From the NCBI GenBank assembly GCA_003222035.1, contig QHUS01000049.1, positions 1 to 64,000 of the forward strand: a stretch of 64,000 bases of DNA, in the 5' to 3' direction. The notes below the pieces were generated by a model, which saw only the letters and a program-made list of their open reading frames with translations, was not told the DNA's origin and searched no databases. The position numbers and the translations under genes are program-made. This DNA comes from Gemmatimonadota bacterium. Its GTDB lineage: Bacteria; Gemmatimonadota; Gemmatimonadetes; Gemmatimonadales; GWC2-71-9. Each line of letters opens with the position of its first letter. The first letter of the stretch is position 1. Shown here one piece after another: positions 33,319 to 43,185 of this stretch.

Positions 33319-35304
33319 ATGCCGAATCTGCTCGCGTCCGAACCCTCCGCCTACCTGAAGTCCGCCGCCCACCAGCCGGTGCATTGGCACCCCTGGAGCG
33401 ACAGGGCGTTCGCGCGCGCCCGCGACGAGGACAAGCCGATCCTGCTCGATATCGGTGCCGTGTGGTGCCATTGGTGCCACGTGATGGACGGGGAGTCCTA
33501 TGACGACTCCGCGGTCGCCGAGCTGCTGAACCGGGACTTCGTCTGCATCAAGGTCGACCGGGACGAGCGTCCGGATGTGGACACGCGCTACCAGCGCGCC
33601 GTGCAGGCGCTGACGGGCCAGGGAGGCTGGCCGCTCACGGCGTTCCTCACGCCCGAGGGCGAAGTGTTCTTCGGCGGGACGTACTTCCCACCCGAAGACA
33701 ATCCCTACGGGCGGCCCGGGTTCATCTCGGTGCTGAGGCAAGTGGCGGGCCTTTATCGGCAGCAGCGCGACAAGGTCGCCGAAAGCGCCAAGGCGATCCG
33801 ACGCCACGTCACCGAGTCGCTCGACGAGGCGAAGGGCGGCGCCATCACGCCCGCCATCCTCGACGGGGCGGCCGCCGACATGGCACGGCTGTTCGATATC
33901 CGGTATGGCGGCTTCGGGACCGCTCCGAAGTTTCCGCACCCCGCGGGGGTCGCTTTCCTGCTCGCCCGCTGGCACGACACCCGCGAGGACTGGATGCGCG
34001 AAGTGGTAGAGAAGACCCTCACCGCGATGGCGAGGGGCGGGATTCGCGATCATGTGGGCGGCGGGTTCCACCGCTACGCGGTGGACGAGCGCTGGATCGT
34101 GCCGCACTTCGAGAAGATGGCGTACGACAACTCGGAGCTGCTGCACGCCTACCTCGACGGCTACGCGGCGCTCGGGATTCCACTCTTCAAGGAAGTCGCG
34201 CAGGGTATTGTGAACTGGGTCGTGGAAGTGCTGTCGGATACCGACCGGGGCGTCTTCTACACGTCCCAGGATGCCGATGTGCAGTTCGGCGACGACGGCG
34301 ATTACTGGACGTGGACTCTCGAGGAACTGCGAGACGCGTTGCCGGAGAGGACATTCCATGTTGCTCGTCGCGTCTTCGACGTGGACGAGCACGGTGAGAT
34401 GCACCACAACCCGAAGAAGAACGTGCTCTGGTGGAAGCAGGACCCGGCGGGCGACGACGAGTGGCCGCTGCTCAAGCAGGCGCTCGCCGGGCTCAAGGCC
34501 GCGCGCGACAGGCGCAAGACGCCGTACGTCGACACGACGCCGTACCTCAACTGGAACGCGATGATGGCGTCGGCCTTCCTCCATGCGGGCGCGGTGCTCG
34601 ATCGGCCGGAATGCAATCAGCTCGCTCTCCGAGTGCTGGAACGAATCTGGAGTGAAGCATGGGACGAGGGACGGGGGATGGGGCACGTCATCGGCCGGGC
34701 GGAGCCGCGTGGGCTGTTGGAGGACCACGTCCACGCCCCCGCCGCGTTCCTGGACGCCTATGAGGCGACGGGTGACGACGCCTGGCTCACTCGCGCGATC
34801 ACCATGATGCACTACTGCGGGCGCACCTACTGGGACGAGGCCAACGGCGGTTTCTACGATCTGCCGCGCGGCCAGAACGGTGGCACGGCTTACCTCGCGA
34901 CGCCCGCCAAGCCGGTACAGGACGCCCCCACGCCCTCGGCGAATGGGGTCGCCGCCGTAACGCTGGCCCGCCTCTGGGCGCTGACCGACGACCCGGAATG
35001 GCGTCGCCTGCTCGACCGGCAACTGGCGACGTTCGGCGGAGCGGCGCCGCGGCTTTCGCTGTACGGGGCGACCCTATTACGGGCCGTGGATTGGGCGGTG
35101 AATCCGGTCACGCGAGTCGAGGTGTCGGGTGCCAGGGGCCCGGGACCTGCCTGTGACATGCATCTCCTGGCGTTGCAGGCCTATCGGCCGCGCAAGGTCG
35201 TCCTTCGCAAGACCGCGGACCAGGCGGCGTCTACCGTGTGCGTCGGCACGACCTGCTCCCTGCCCGTCGCCACGCCGGCGGCGCTGGGCGAACTCTTGAA
35301 GTGA
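33319..35304 (+). CDS. Thioredoxin-domain protein of the DUF255/YyaL (SPATA20-like) family
   Basis: 661 aa, the family's usual length. The N-terminal thioredoxin-like domain (about 1-165) starts with [17 protein letters not shown] and has the conserved [13 protein letters not shown] with a CxxC pair near residues 50-53. The rest is an (alpha/alpha)6-barrel-like region with [44 protein letters not shown] (a hallmark), ASAFLHAG and GFYDLP. The molecular function is not established in bacteria. The following aldo/keto reductase overlaps its stop (GTGA). Confidence 0.93.
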   Translation: MPNLLASEPSAYLKSAAHQPVHWHPWSDRAFARARDEDKPILLDIGAVWCHWCHVMDGESYDDSAVAELLNRDFVCIKVDRDERPDVDTRYQRAVQALTGQGGWPLTAFLTPEGEVFFGGTYFPPEDNPYGRPGFISVLRQVAGLYRQQRDKVAESAKAIRRHVTESLDEAKGGAITPAILDGAAADMARLFDIRYGGFGTAPKFPHPAGVAFLLARWHDTREDWMREVVEKTLTAMARGGIRDHVGGGFHRYAVDERWIVPHFEKMAYDNSELLHAYLDGYAALGIPLFKEVAQGIVNWVVEVLSDTDRGVFYTSQDADVQFGDDGDYWTWTLEELRDALPERTFHVARRVFDVDEHGEMHHNPKKNVLWWKQDPAGDDEWPLLKQALAGLKAARDRRKTPYVDTTPYLNWNAMMASAFLHAGAVLDRPECNQLALRVLERIWSEAWDEGRGMGHVIGRAEPRGLLEDHVHAPAAFLDAYEATGDDAWLTRAITMMHYCGRTYWDEANGGFYDLPRGQNGGTAYLATPAKPVQDAPTPSANGVAAVTLARLWALTDDPEWRRLLDRQLATFGGAAPRLSLYGATLLRAVDWAVNPVTRVEVSGARGPGPACDMHLLALQAYRPRKVVLRKTADQAASTVCVGTTCSLPVATPAALGELLK

Positions 35305-36269
35305 AGCCGCGCGTGCTCGGACGCACGGGCCTCGCCGTGAGTCCGGTCGGCTTCGGCGCGTGGGCAATCGGCGGTAATCGGTTCGGGAATTCCTACGGCA
35401 CGACTGACGACGCCGAGTCGGCGCGCGCGCTGCGGCACGCGTACGAGCTGGGGTGCAACTTCTTCGATACGGCGGACGCGTACGGGCACGGCCATTCGGA
35501 GGAGGTCCTCGGCGCAGCGCTCGCGGGGCTGCGGCAGCGCGTGATCGTTGCCACCAAGGTCGGCGCCAACTTTTACAACCGGGACGTGAATCCCCTGCTC
35601 CTGCCGCGCATCGTCGCCGCGCTGGGGCGGCCCGCCACGGAGCTCGCGCCCGACGTTCCGCTTCCCGTCACGCACGACGCCAATTTTTCTCCCGGCTACG
35701 TGCGGTTCGCGGTGGAGCAATCGCTGCGCCGGCTCCGCACCGACTACATCGACCTGCTGCAGCTCCACAACCCGGCACTCGGGTTGATCGCCGATGCGGA
35801 CACGTATCAGGTCCTGGACGACCTGAAACAAGCGGGAAAGATCCGTTTCTACGGCGTGTCGGTGCACCCGCCCGAGGAGGGGCTCGCGGCCGTCGCGGTG
35901 AACCGTCCCGACACCGTGCAGATCGTGTATAACCTCGTGCGGCGCGAGGCCGAGGACCGGTTCTTCGACGCGGCCCGCAGCGCGAACGTCGCCGTGATCG
36001 CGCGCGAACCACTCGCCAACGGGCTGCTCGGCGGGAAGTACGGGCGGGACAGCACCTGGGAGAAGGGCGACATCCGCGCCCGCTTGCCGCGCGCGTACGT
36101 CGCGCAGCTGACCGCCGTCGCGGACCGCGTCAAGCAGCTGGCCGAGGAGGCCGGCGTGACGCCCGCGCAGCTCGCGCTCCGATTCGTGCTGGACAACGAG
36201 GCCGTTTCGGTCGTGATTGTGGGCATGAAGACGGTCACGCAAGTGGACGACAACCTCTCGCTGGAGTGA
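35301..36269 (+). CDS. Aldo/keto reductase
   Basis: 322 aa from GTG at 35301 (GTGA overlap). It is a TIM-barrel NADPH-dependent oxidoreductase: [39 protein letters not shown] with the catalytic Asp and Tyr, IVATKVG with the catalytic Lys, and [10 protein letters not shown] with the His-like position. The C-terminal coenzyme site is [15 protein letters not shown]. It is closest in pattern to the YajO/YghZ-type AKRs; the substrate is unknown. A GTG codon starts the next gene region, but the next gene probably begins at ATG 36272. Confidence 0.93.
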   Translation: MKPRVLGRTGLAVSPVGFGAWAIGGNRFGNSYGTTDDAESARALRHAYELGCNFFDTADAYGHGHSEEVLGAALAGLRQRVIVATKVGANFYNRDVNPLLLPRIVAALGRPATELAPDVPLPVTHDANFSPGYVRFAVEQSLRRLRTDYIDLLQLHNPALGLIADADTYQVLDDLKQAGKIRFYGVSVHPPEEGLAAVAVNRPDTVQIVYNLVRREAEDRFFDAARSANVAVIAREPLANGLLGGKYGRDSTWEKGDIRARLPRAYVAQLTAVADRVKQLAEEAGVTPAQLALRFVLDNEAVSVVIVGMKTVTQVDDNLSLE

Positions 36270-36271
36270 CG

Positions 36272-36721
36272 ATGCCCAACAAGCACGCGGTGTTCGAAAC
36301 GGCCAAGGGGACCATCGACGTCGAGCTGTTCGCCGACGAGGTGCCCGCCACCGTCGCCAACTTCGAGAAGCTCGCCAACTCGGGTTTCTACGACGGCACG
36401 AAGTTCCATCGCGTGATCCCCAACTTCATGATTCAGGGCGGCGATCCCTACTCCAAGACGGGCCAGGGGCGGGCAGGCACCGGCGGGCCGGGCTACACCA
36501 TCAAGTGTGAGACGGCGAAGAACGTCCACAAGCACGTCGCGGGAACCCTCTCGATGGCGCACGCCGGGAAGGACACCGGCGGCAGCCAGTTCTTCATTTG
36601 TCACTCGCCGCAACCGCACCTGGACGGCGTCCATACCGTCTTCGGACAGGTCACGAAGGGACAGGACGTCGTCAACAAGATCCTGCAGAACGACGAAGTG
36701 AAATCGATTCGAGTCAAGTAA
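36272..36721 (+). CDS. ppi: Cyclophilin-type peptidyl-prolyl cis-trans isomerase
   Basis: 149 aa from ATG at 36272; GTG at 36266 would add two residues. Single cyclophilin domain: [39 protein letters not shown] with the catalytic Arg, [14 protein letters not shown] and [14 protein letters not shown]. There is no signal peptide, so it acts in the cytoplasm in folding proline-containing proteins. It is the last gene of the run that starts with the DUF255 gene. Confidence 0.95.
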   Translation: MPNKHAVFETAKGTIDVELFADEVPATVANFEKLANSGFYDGTKFHRVIPNFMIQGGDPYSKTGQGRAGTGGPGYTIKCETAKNVHKHVAGTLSMAHAGKDTGGSQFFICHSPQPHLDGVHTVFGQVTKGQDVVNKILQNDEVKSIRVK

Positions 36722-36771
36722 GTCAACTCGGAGACCACCCGCATCTCCATTCCTTTTACGAGGAAAGTCTC

Positions 36772-37920
36772 ATGAGCACCGGACCATCCTCTCTGTTGGC
36801 GACCCTCAGCCTCGCGCTCCCGGTCGGGCTCGCGGCCCAAACGGGGCAATTCGTGGTGCGCCTGGGGCGCGACACGCTGGCGATCGAGCAGTATACGCGC
36901 AGCGCCGACCGGCTCGAGGGAGAGCAAGTCGTGCGCAACCCGCGCACCGTGCATCGCATCTACAGCGTGACGTTCGGCCCCAGCGGTGCCGCAGAACGGT
37001 ATGAGCTGGTCACCCACAACGTGTCGGGCGGCCCCGGGCCCGCGGAAACCAGGGCGACGGCCACCTTCCAGGGCGACTCCGCGGTGGCGACCGTGCCGAG
37101 ACGCGACTCGAGCGCCACCGTTCGGTCACGCGTGGGCGCCGGCGCGCTCCCGTTTCTCGGCCAGTCGTTCGGGCTCGTCGAGGAAGTGACGCGCCGCGCG
37201 CGCGCTGCGGGCGGCGATTCCTTTACAATGTCGATGCTCGTGCTGGGGGACACCGCGCCGATGCCCGTGACCGTCACGCGCGCCGGCGCCGACTCCCTGA
37301 TCCTGATGCTCGATGGAATCGGGCCGCTGCGCGCCCGCGTGGACGACCGGGGCACCCTGCGCGGTGTGTCCGGGATGGGCGGTACGGCGCAGATCACGGT
37401 CGAGCGAGTGCAGGGACTCGACTTTGCTTCCCTGGGGAAGTCGTTCGCGCCCCGCTCGCTCGGTACTCTCTCGCCACCCGATTCGGTGCGCGCGCACGTC
37501 GGCGGCGCGGCCGTGGGCGTGCGCTACAGCCGGCCGTCGATGCGCGGTCGCACGATCTTCGGCACCGTCGTCCCCTGGGACAAGGTGTGGCGCACCGGCG
37601 CCAACGAGGCGACGATCTTCGAGACCAGCGCCGATCTGCTCGTCGCGGGCACGACGGTCCCGGCCGGCCAGTACAGCCTTTGGACGATTCCCGCTCCCGG
37701 CGGCTGGAAGCTCATCGTCAACAAGAACACGGGCCAATGGGGCACCGATTACGACGCCCAGTACGACGTCGCCCGCCTGGACATGAAGGTCGAAACCCTG
37801 AAGCAGCCGGTCGAGCAGTTTACGATCGCAGTCGAGCCGAAAGGCAAAGGAGGCGTGCTGAAGCTGGAGTGGGAGAAAACGCGAGCGTCAGTGCCGTTGT
37901 CCGTCATCAGTCGTCCGTAG
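36772..37920 (+). CDS. Secreted DUF2911-domain protein
   Basis: 382 aa from ATG at 36772, preceded by ACGAGGAAAG. The signal peptide is MSTGPSSLLATLSLALPVGLAAQ. The N-terminal half (about 25-225) is a beta-rich region that I cannot name. The C-terminal half from about 235 is DUF2911: VRYSRPSMRGRTIFG, VPWDKVWRTGANEATIFETS, VPAGQYSLWTIP, and WKLIVNKNTGQWGTDY. DUF2911 proteins are exported proteins of unknown function, common in Bacteroidota and Gemmatimonadota. It is 50 bp after the cyclophilin gene. Confidence 0.87.
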   Translation: MSTGPSSLLATLSLALPVGLAAQTGQFVVRLGRDTLAIEQYTRSADRLEGEQVVRNPRTVHRIYSVTFGPSGAAERYELVTHNVSGGPGPAETRATATFQGDSAVATVPRRDSSATVRSRVGAGALPFLGQSFGLVEEVTRRARAAGGDSFTMSMLVLGDTAPMPVTVTRAGADSLILMLDGIGPLRARVDDRGTLRGVSGMGGTAQITVERVQGLDFASLGKSFAPRSLGTLSPPDSVRAHVGGAAVGVRYSRPSMRGRTIFGTVVPWDKVWRTGANEATIFETSADLLVAGTTVPAGQYSLWTIPAPGGWKLIVNKNTGQWGTDYDAQYDVARLDMKVETLKQPVEQFTIAVEPKGKGGVLKLEWEKTRASVPLSVISRP

Positions 37921-37937
37921 TCAACGGGTGACGTCTC

Positions 37938-38363
37938 ATGCATCTCGATTTCGCCGTCGTCGCCGATTACGCGATCGTCGATCAGGCGGGCAAGCTCTCG
38001 GTTCTGGGGATTTTCCAGCACATCTGGGTGCAGCAGTTCCCCGCGATGCACCCGCGGTTGCACCTGGTCCTCCGTCTCAAGGGGAGGCGCACGGAGATCG
38101 GTGAGCATCAGGTGCAGATCCGATTGTTGGACGAGCAGGACGTGGAAATCCTGGGCGGCAACGGCAACGTTACGTTCGCCGAGCCGCCCGCAGGTGTGAC
38201 CGATATCGAGGCGGGTGCCATCCTCGTATTCGACGTGCCGTTCCCGCATGCCGGGCCCTATCGCTTCGAGATCACGATCGATGGAGAGAAAAAGACAGCC
38301 GTGCCACTGACGGTGAGTCAGATGCCTGTCCCCCCTTCCCCCCCGCCCCGCGGCGTGCACTGA
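37938..38363 (+). CDS. DUF6941-like cytoplasmic protein
   Basis: 141 aa. The start MHLDFAVVADYAIVDQAGKLSVLGIF matches the DUF6941 opening, followed by a beta-sandwich-like middle (LVLRLKGRRTEIGEH, HAGPYRFEITIDGE) and a proline-rich tail. The function is unknown. In other genomes similar proteins are short, single-domain and often next to unrelated genes. It lies 17 bp after the DUF2911 gene and one base before the GTG of the next gene, so it is probably cotranscribed. Confidence 0.75.
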   Translation: MHLDFAVVADYAIVDQAGKLSVLGIFQHIWVQQFPAMHPRLHLVLRLKGRRTEIGEHQVQIRLLDEQDVEILGGNGNVTFAEPPAGVTDIEAGAILVFDVPFPHAGPYRFEITIDGEKKTAVPLTVSQMPVPPSPPPRGVH

Positions 38364-38364
38364 C

Positions 38365-39456
38365 GTGCGTGCGGGTTGGGCAGTCGGCCTGGCCGGCTTC
38401 GGGCTCGCCGCCGCCTGCGGGGACGCACCCACGGTCCCGACCATGGCCGCGCGGGTCGATCTCTCCCAAGACTGGCAACACGCCAGCCCGGGCGACGAGG
38501 GGATCACTGCTTCCGGTCTGGTCGCCGCGGAAACCGACGCGGCCGCGATCCCCCCCTTCCGCGGCCTCCTCGTGGCGCGTCACGGCCGGCTCGTGGGGGA
38601 GTACTACTTCGGGGGCGCGGACTCGACCACGCTGTTTGATGTCCGCTCGGTGACCAAGAGCGTAGTATCCGCCCTCATTGGCATCGCGTTGCGCGACGCC
38701 GTGCTCCCCGCCACGACGACGTCGATCGCATCGTACCTCTCGCCGTCGGACACGCTGGATGCAGTGGACAGTGCGGTGACCGTGCGCGATCTCCTTACCA
38801 TGACGTCGGGATACCTGTGGGACGAGACCACGGGTCCCGACTACAACAGCTGGATCGTGACGGACAACCACGTGCAGTATCTGCTCGATCGCCCCCATGC
38901 GTACCCGCCTGGTGCGACGTTCACGTACAACTCGGCGGCAGTACACACACTCGGCGTGGTGCTCCAGGACGCCGCGGGCGCACCGTTGCCCCAGTATGCC
39001 GCGCAGCATCTTTTCGGCGCGATCGGCGTGGACACCGTTGCGTGGGAGCCACTCGACCGCGGGACCGTCAATGGAGGCTCGGGGATCGCGCTGCGGGGTC
39101 GGGACCTTCTGAAGGTCGGCCAGCTGTTCCTGCAGCGCGGGTGGTCGGGCGATGTGAGCGTCGTGCCCGAGAGCTGGGTCGACTCCGTCACCCGGCCGCA
39201 TTTCGCGTGGCGCACGTCGCTCGGCCCTGTGCAGCGCCTCACCTACGGCATGCTGTGGTGGGTTTCCGACGGCAATCCCGCCGCGTACTTCGCCTGGGGC
39301 TACGGGGGTCAGTTCGTGTTCGTAGTTCCGAGCCGCGACCTCGTAGTGGTAGCGACGACTGACTGGCAAGCGCTCAGCACGGAGACAACGTCCGGAGAGC
39401 TCGCCGCGCGCGTGATGGGCGTGATCTCGGGGGACGTCGTGCCGGCCGCGCGCTGA
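38365..39456 (+). CDS. Class C beta-lactamase-like serine hydrolase lipoprotein
   Basis: 363 aa from GTG at 38365. The N-terminus MRAGWAVGLAGFGLAAACGDAP has a lipobox (LAAAC), so it is likely a lipoprotein. Active-site motifs of the penicillin-binding/class C family are SVTKS (SxxK) and YNSA (Y-x-N/S); a GGVNGGSGIALRGRDLLKVGQL-like region follows. The KTG-like motif is replaced by WGYGGQFVFVVP, as in EstB-type esterases. Thus a peptidase or esterase is more likely than an antibiotic-hydrolysing enzyme. Its last 80 bases are overlapped by a doubtful small antisense gene. Confidence 0.88.
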   Translation: MRAGWAVGLAGFGLAAACGDAPTVPTMAARVDLSQDWQHASPGDEGITASGLVAAETDAAAIPPFRGLLVARHGRLVGEYYFGGADSTTLFDVRSVTKSVVSALIGIALRDAVLPATTTSIASYLSPSDTLDAVDSAVTVRDLLTMTSGYLWDETTGPDYNSWIVTDNHVQYLLDRPHAYPPGATFTYNSAAVHTLGVVLQDAAGAPLPQYAAQHLFGAIGVDTVAWEPLDRGTVNGGSGIALRGRDLLKVGQLFLQRGWSGDVSVVPESWVDSVTRPHFAWRTSLGPVQRLTYGMLWWVSDGNPAAYFAWGYGGQFVFVVPSRDLVVVATTDWQALSTETTSGELAARVMGVISGDVVPAAR

Positions 39457-39571
39457 CGCCGCCCACCAGGATGTAGCCTCCGAGGCCGAGCAGTGTGATG
39501 GCGAGGGCCAGGACGTATCCGCCGGCCCTCGCGGCGGCGGGATCGCGAAACGCGACGTCTAGTGCGGCCAC
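39374..39571 (-). CDS. Possible small single-pass membrane protein
   Basis: 65 aa from GTG at 39571, which overlaps the stop of the upstream minus-strand gene. One convincing membrane helix, [20 protein letters not shown], is followed by a basic tail ([16 protein letters not shown]), as in small inner-membrane proteins. The last 28 codons lie antisense to the serine hydrolase gene, and the tail composition could be a high-GC artefact. I list it because the helix lies where there is no competing gene. Confidence 0.3.
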   Translation of the reverse strand: MAALDVAFRDPAAARAGGYVLALAITLLGLGGYILVGGVSARPARRPPRSRPSRARRALRTLSPC

Positions 39572-40119
39572 AGCCAGCCGAACACGCCGGCCGTGAGGAG
39601 AGCATAGATCAACCCGTCGACCGTGGCCTTGATCGTCGTGACCCAGGCCCGCCGGTACCAGATGGACATCTGCCACAGGGCGAGGGCGTACCCGATAAAC
39701 GCGGTCGCGCTCACGAAGCGAAAGACCGCCAGGTAGGCCACGCCCGGGGCGAGGGCGCGCCCCGCGATGTACGCCGCGAAGACTCCGACGACCACGGCGT
39801 ACAGGAACCAGTTGATGAGGTTGTTTCGCATGGACATGGGGCCGGGGGGCATCACCGTGAACACCATCACGGGGCCGCGCTTGAATTTTTCCTGAAAGGC
39901 CGGCGACCCCATCTCCTCACGTGTCGTTGGCCGCGGCATCATGTAGTCGCCGGGCGGAATGCCGAGCCCGCGGATCGTGTCCATCACGCGGTCCTCGTTC
40001 GGCACCTTGGGATAGTCGCTCTTGTGCCAGGGCGTCATCATGTGAATCAGCGAGCTCACGACGAACACGAGCACAGCGGAGAGGAGTATCGGCAGCCACA
40101 GTGCAGCCAGGGGTGTCAT
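39559..40119 (-). CDS. Integral membrane protein of unknown function
   Basis: 186 aa from ATG at 40119, chosen because TTGGAGGG lies just upstream; an ATG four codons earlier overlaps that site. Four hydrophobic segments: [22 protein letters not shown], then after a 70-residue soluble loop [21 protein letters not shown], a central [19 protein letters not shown], and [20 protein letters not shown]. The loop contains [20 protein letters not shown] and GDYMMPRP. I recognise it as a recurrent hypothetical in related genomes, but I know no function. Confidence 0.75.
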   Translation of the reverse strand: MTPLAALWLPILLSAVLVFVVSSLIHMMTPWHKSDYPKVPNEDRVMDTIRGLGIPPGDYMMPRPTTREEMGSPAFQEKFKRGPVMVFTVMPPGPMSMRNNLINWFLYAVVVGVFAAYIAGRALAPGVAYLAVFRFVSATAFIGYALALWQMSIWYRRAWVTTIKATVDGLIYALLTAGVFGWLWPH

Positions 40120-40328
40120 CGCGCCCTCCAAGGGTGGCAGATCGCGGTTAAGCTGCCCCTGGGAACGGTAGCTTGCAAGCGGACGGCGGTGTCACTTCGC
40201 CGGCAACGATGCCGCGTATTCCGCGGCGAAGCCAACCCACTTCCCGAGTGCGGCGGCGGTCGCGAGCGCTCTATCGTGAGGCTCGCTCGCTGCTGCATAA
40301 TACACTCCCCCGTCATCCGTGAGAGACC
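40120..40328. other. Divergent intergenic region
   Basis: About 200 bases between the divergent membrane protein and oxidoreductase genes. A CATAAT hexamer near 40296 could be a -10 box for the oxidoreductase. I see no hairpin or repeat. Confidence 0.3.
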
Positions 40329-41666
40329 GTGAACAAGGACAAATGGTCGCGTCGCGAATTCCTGGGCACGAGCGCCGTCGCCGCGGGCGCCTCGCTCGCT
40401 CCGAAGAGTTTCTTCACCCTGCCGCGAGCCGTTCCCCCCAGTGACCGCGTTCGCTTTGGCATGATCGGCGTGGGCATGCAAGGACACGGGCTGCTTGGCG
40501 AATCGATCACGCTGCCGGGGGTGGAATGCGCCGCCGCCTGCGACCTGTACGATGGGCGGCACACGCTGGCGCGCGAAATCGTGCGGCCGGACCTGCCGGT
40601 GACGCGCCGCTATCAGGAGCTGCTCGACAACAAGGACATCGACTGCATCGTCGCAGCCGTCCCCGATCACTGGCACAAGCAGGTGGTGGTGGACGCGGTG
40701 AGCGCCGGCAAGGACATCTATTGCGAGAAGCCGATGTCGCACAGCCCCGCCGACGGCGTCGCCATGGTCGAAGCGGGCAAACGCACCGGGCGCATCATCC
40801 AGATCGGGTCGCAACGGGTCAGCTCGCAGATCTGCGCCAAGGCAAAGGAGCTGATATCCCAGGGCACGCTCGGGGACCTGATGCTCGTGGAAGGCTGGCT
40901 CGGCCGCAACGATCCCAACGGCGCGTGGGAGTATCCGCCGCCGCCCGATCTCTCGCCCAAGAATCTCGACTGGGACACCTGGCAGGGGACCGTCCCCAAG
41001 CGCGCGTTCGATCCCAATATCTTCGCCCGGTGGCGCTGCTGGAAAGAGTACGGCACCGGCGTGGCCGGTGACCTGCTGGTCCACCTCGTCAGCGGCATGA
41101 TGTTCATGGTCGGTGTCAACGCTCCGCCCAAACAGGCGAGCGCGGTCGGTGGCATCCGCCGGTGGAAGGACGGCCGCAACATGCCGGACGTCCACGCAGT
41201 CGTGTACGACTACGACGGGTTGCCGGTATACATGCGCCTGAACCTGGGAACCGAGATGCCCGAGACATACCGCATCCAGGGCTCGAAGGGCATTCTCGAG
41301 GTTACCGGATCGAGCCTGAGCTTCACACCCCAATCAGGCAAGGATCAGTACCCCAGCTACTACACGGGCAGCTACCCGCGCGCGCTCCGTGATGCCTACC
41401 TCGCGAAGTGGCACCAGGAAAACGATCCCAAGACGGGCCAACCGGTAGCGATGCCCGAGACGATGTCGTTCACCGGGCCCGACTTCGACGACGTGCGACC
41501 GCATTTGTGGACGTACTTCGAGGCGGTACGGACCCGGAAGCCGGTCACCGAGGACGTGGTGTTCGGTCACAATGCGGCGCTCGCCTGTCACATGGCGAAC
41601 GAGTCGTATTTCCGGAAGACGTCCGTGAGCTGGGACGAGGCGTCGAAGACTATCCGGGGCTCGTGA
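40329..41666 (+). CDS. Tat-exported Gfo/Idh/MocA-family oxidoreductase
   Basis: 445 aa. The N-terminus MNKDKWSRREFLGTSAVAAG is a twin-arginine (Tat) signal, so the protein is exported folded with its NAD(P) cofactor. The Rossmann domain begins RFGMIGVGMQGHG. The family's EKP motif is in YCEKPMSHSPADG, and the C-terminal beta-sheet domain carries WHQENDPKTGQP near the end. Members act on sugars or inositols, often in glycan breakdown; the substrate is not predictable here. The 3' end overlaps the convergent DUF2182 gene by 17 bp. Confidence 0.92.
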   Translation: MNKDKWSRREFLGTSAVAAGASLAPKSFFTLPRAVPPSDRVRFGMIGVGMQGHGLLGESITLPGVECAAACDLYDGRHTLAREIVRPDLPVTRRYQELLDNKDIDCIVAAVPDHWHKQVVVDAVSAGKDIYCEKPMSHSPADGVAMVEAGKRTGRIIQIGSQRVSSQICAKAKELISQGTLGDLMLVEGWLGRNDPNGAWEYPPPPDLSPKNLDWDTWQGTVPKRAFDPNIFARWRCWKEYGTGVAGDLLVHLVSGMMFMVGVNAPPKQASAVGGIRRWKDGRNMPDVHAVVYDYDGLPVYMRLNLGTEMPETYRIQGSKGILEVTGSSLSFTPQSGKDQYPSYYTGSYPRALRDAYLAKWHQENDPKTGQPVAMPETMSFTGPDFDDVRPHLWTYFEAVRTRKPVTEDVVFGHNAALACHMANESYFRKTSVSWDEASKTIRGS

Positions 41667-42381
41667 GCAGGACGGCCCCCGTCAGGATGATGACCACACC
41701 CGCGGCGCGGGCGACGCGCCGCGGGGCCGGGGAAACGCGCTCGATGGTGATCGCCGCTGCTACGAGTGCCATGACGCCGAGATTCATCATCCCGGACAGG
41801 AGCAGCAGGATCATGTACGCGGAGCAGCACAAGCTGCAGTGGGCCCCGAGCCGGAGGCCCTGATGCCACGCACCGCGGGCGTTCACCCGCGCCGAGTCCG
41901 CGCAGGCGAGCGCCTCCCAGCACCGCGCCACCTGGCGGACCTTCCAGCCCGTGAGCTGCAAGGAGCCCGCGAGTAGCAGAACCACGCCCGCCGCCATGGG
42001 CACAATTGACGCGACCCCCGGCAACCGCAACTCGAGGGTCTTCACGCCGGTGCCCAGTGCGTAGGCTCCGGCGCCATAGACGGCCCACGCGAAGAGGTAG
42101 CCCGCGCCCACGAGTGCGGTCAGTGCGCCGAGGCGCTTCTCGCCTGTCACCCCAACGGCCTGACGGTAGCGCGACAACATTGGGACTAAGGACGGCAGCA
42201 TCATCGCCGCCATCATCACGACCCACATGCCAAGGAACGCCGCCCCGGCACCGGACCACGTCTGTCCGGGCATCGGCATCCCGCCCATCGCCGGCGTGGA
42301 CGCGCACCACACGATCGTGGCCGCCGCGCTGGCGGCGAAGAGGAGCGCGGAGACGCCGAAGAAGGCTCGCTGGGAAGCCAC
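41650..42381 (-). CDS. DUF2182 integral membrane protein
   Basis: 243 aa from GTG at 42381, six bases after the stop of the upstream DUF899 gene. It has about six hydrophobic segments. The family signature is visible in FLGMWVVMMAAMMLPSLVPML, and the C-terminal CSLCCSAYMILLLLSGMMNLGVMA holds the Cys motif described as predicted metal binding. The function is unknown. It is the last gene of the operon DUF899-DUF899-DUF2182, which is divergent from an ArsR regulator; this context suggests a redox or metal-linked role. Confidence 0.87.
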   Translation of the reverse strand: MASQRAFFGVSALLFAASAAATIVWCASTPAMGGMPMPGQTWSGAGAAFLGMWVVMMAAMMLPSLVPMLSRYRQAVGVTGEKRLGALTALVGAGYLFAWAVYGAGAYALGTGVKTLELRLPGVASIVPMAAGVVLLLAGSLQLTGWKVRQVARCWEALACADSARVNARGAWHQGLRLGAHCSLCCSAYMILLLLSGMMNLGVMALVAAAITIERVSPAPRRVARAAGVVIILTGAVLLTSPG

Positions 42382-42386
42382 TTCGC

Positions 42387-43166
42387 TCAGCGCTTGTCGT
42401 ACTCGTCGTGGCGGTGCATCCAGAACCCGCTTTCGTTCCGCCCGAGTGGGGCTCGGTCGAGCCACTGGTACATGCCCCAGAGGCCATCCAGCCCCCGCGC
42501 ATACGCGGAATAGGTGTGGTATACGACGCCGTCCTGGAACGCGAACCCGCTCATGCCCGGCCTCTCGCGGGTGTACGTGGCCACGTCCGTTCCGGTCATG
42601 GCCGCGACCTCGGCGACGGGGCTCTCCTGCCACTCCGCGGTGCTGCGCCCGATGAGCGGCGCGCCGGCCTCGCGCCGGTAGTTGTATTCGATGCCTCCCT
42701 CGCGCTGTTGCTCCTCGGTGAAGCAAACGTTGAAGTCGACGTTGAAGTCGTTGCCGAACGAGGACGCCCACGGAAATGTCCACCCCATCCGCCGCTTGTA
42801 CGCCTGGAGCTTCACGAGCGGCGCCCGTGACACCGCCCAGAGCATCACGTCATGGTTGGCCAGGTGCACGCCGAACCCGTTGAAGCCGTCCGCGATCGCC
42901 GAGCAGGCCGGACAGCCCGCCGTGTAGTCGGGCCCGAACATGAAGTGGTAGACGAGGAGCTGCGAGCGCCCTCGAAACAGGTCCGTCAGCGCGGCGCTCC
43001 CCTCATCGGTCTCGAAGCGATACTGTTTGTCGATCCGGACCCAGGGCAGCTCCTGCCGCTGCCGCGCCAGCGCGTCGCTCTGCCGCGTGAGGTCCTTCTC
43101 GGCCTTGAGCAGCTCGAGCCGCGCGGCGAGCCACTCTGCACGTGTCCCGGTCTTGTGCTTCGTCAT
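42387..43166 (-). CDS. DUF899 thioredoxin-like protein, copy 2
   Basis: 259 aa. DUF899 proteins have a thioredoxin-like fold; here GPDYTAGCPACSAIADG gives a CPAC pair. Other family marks are LLVYHFMFGPD, MGWTFPWASSFGNDFNVDF and the C-terminal VYHTYSAYARGLDGL. A strong AAGGAGAG site precedes the ATG. It is a paralog of the gene at 43186-43899, from which it is separated by 19 bp. The family function is unknown, but the CxxC pair suggests a redox role. Confidence 0.9.
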   Translation of the reverse strand: MTKHKTGTRAEWLAARLELLKAEKDLTRQSDALARQRQELPWVRIDKQYRFETDEGSAALTDLFRGRSQLLVYHFMFGPDYTAGCPACSAIADGFNGFGVHLANHDVMLWAVSRAPLVKLQAYKRRMGWTFPWASSFGNDFNVDFNVCFTEEQQREGGIEYNYRREAGAPLIGRSTAEWQESPVAEVAAMTGTDVATYTRERPGMSGFAFQDGVVYHTYSAYARGLDGLWGMYQWLDRAPLGRNESGFWMHRHDEYDKR

Positions 43167-43185
43167 CGCTCTTCTCTCCTTAGGC

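Noticed and set aside
33175-35022. A 615-codon open frame on the minus strand opposite the DUF255 gene.
   Set aside because: It lies fully antisense to a gene with clear family motifs, has the Arg/Val/His-rich composition of a GC-rich shadow frame, and shows no domain. Similar long antisense frames at 29714-30853 and 31892-33178 were dropped for the same reason.
38365-39456. An antibiotic-resistance beta-lactamase.
   Set aside because: The KTG-equivalent motif is not canonical and the protein is a lipoprotein-like serine hydrolase; family members include esterases and peptidases, so resistance cannot be claimed.
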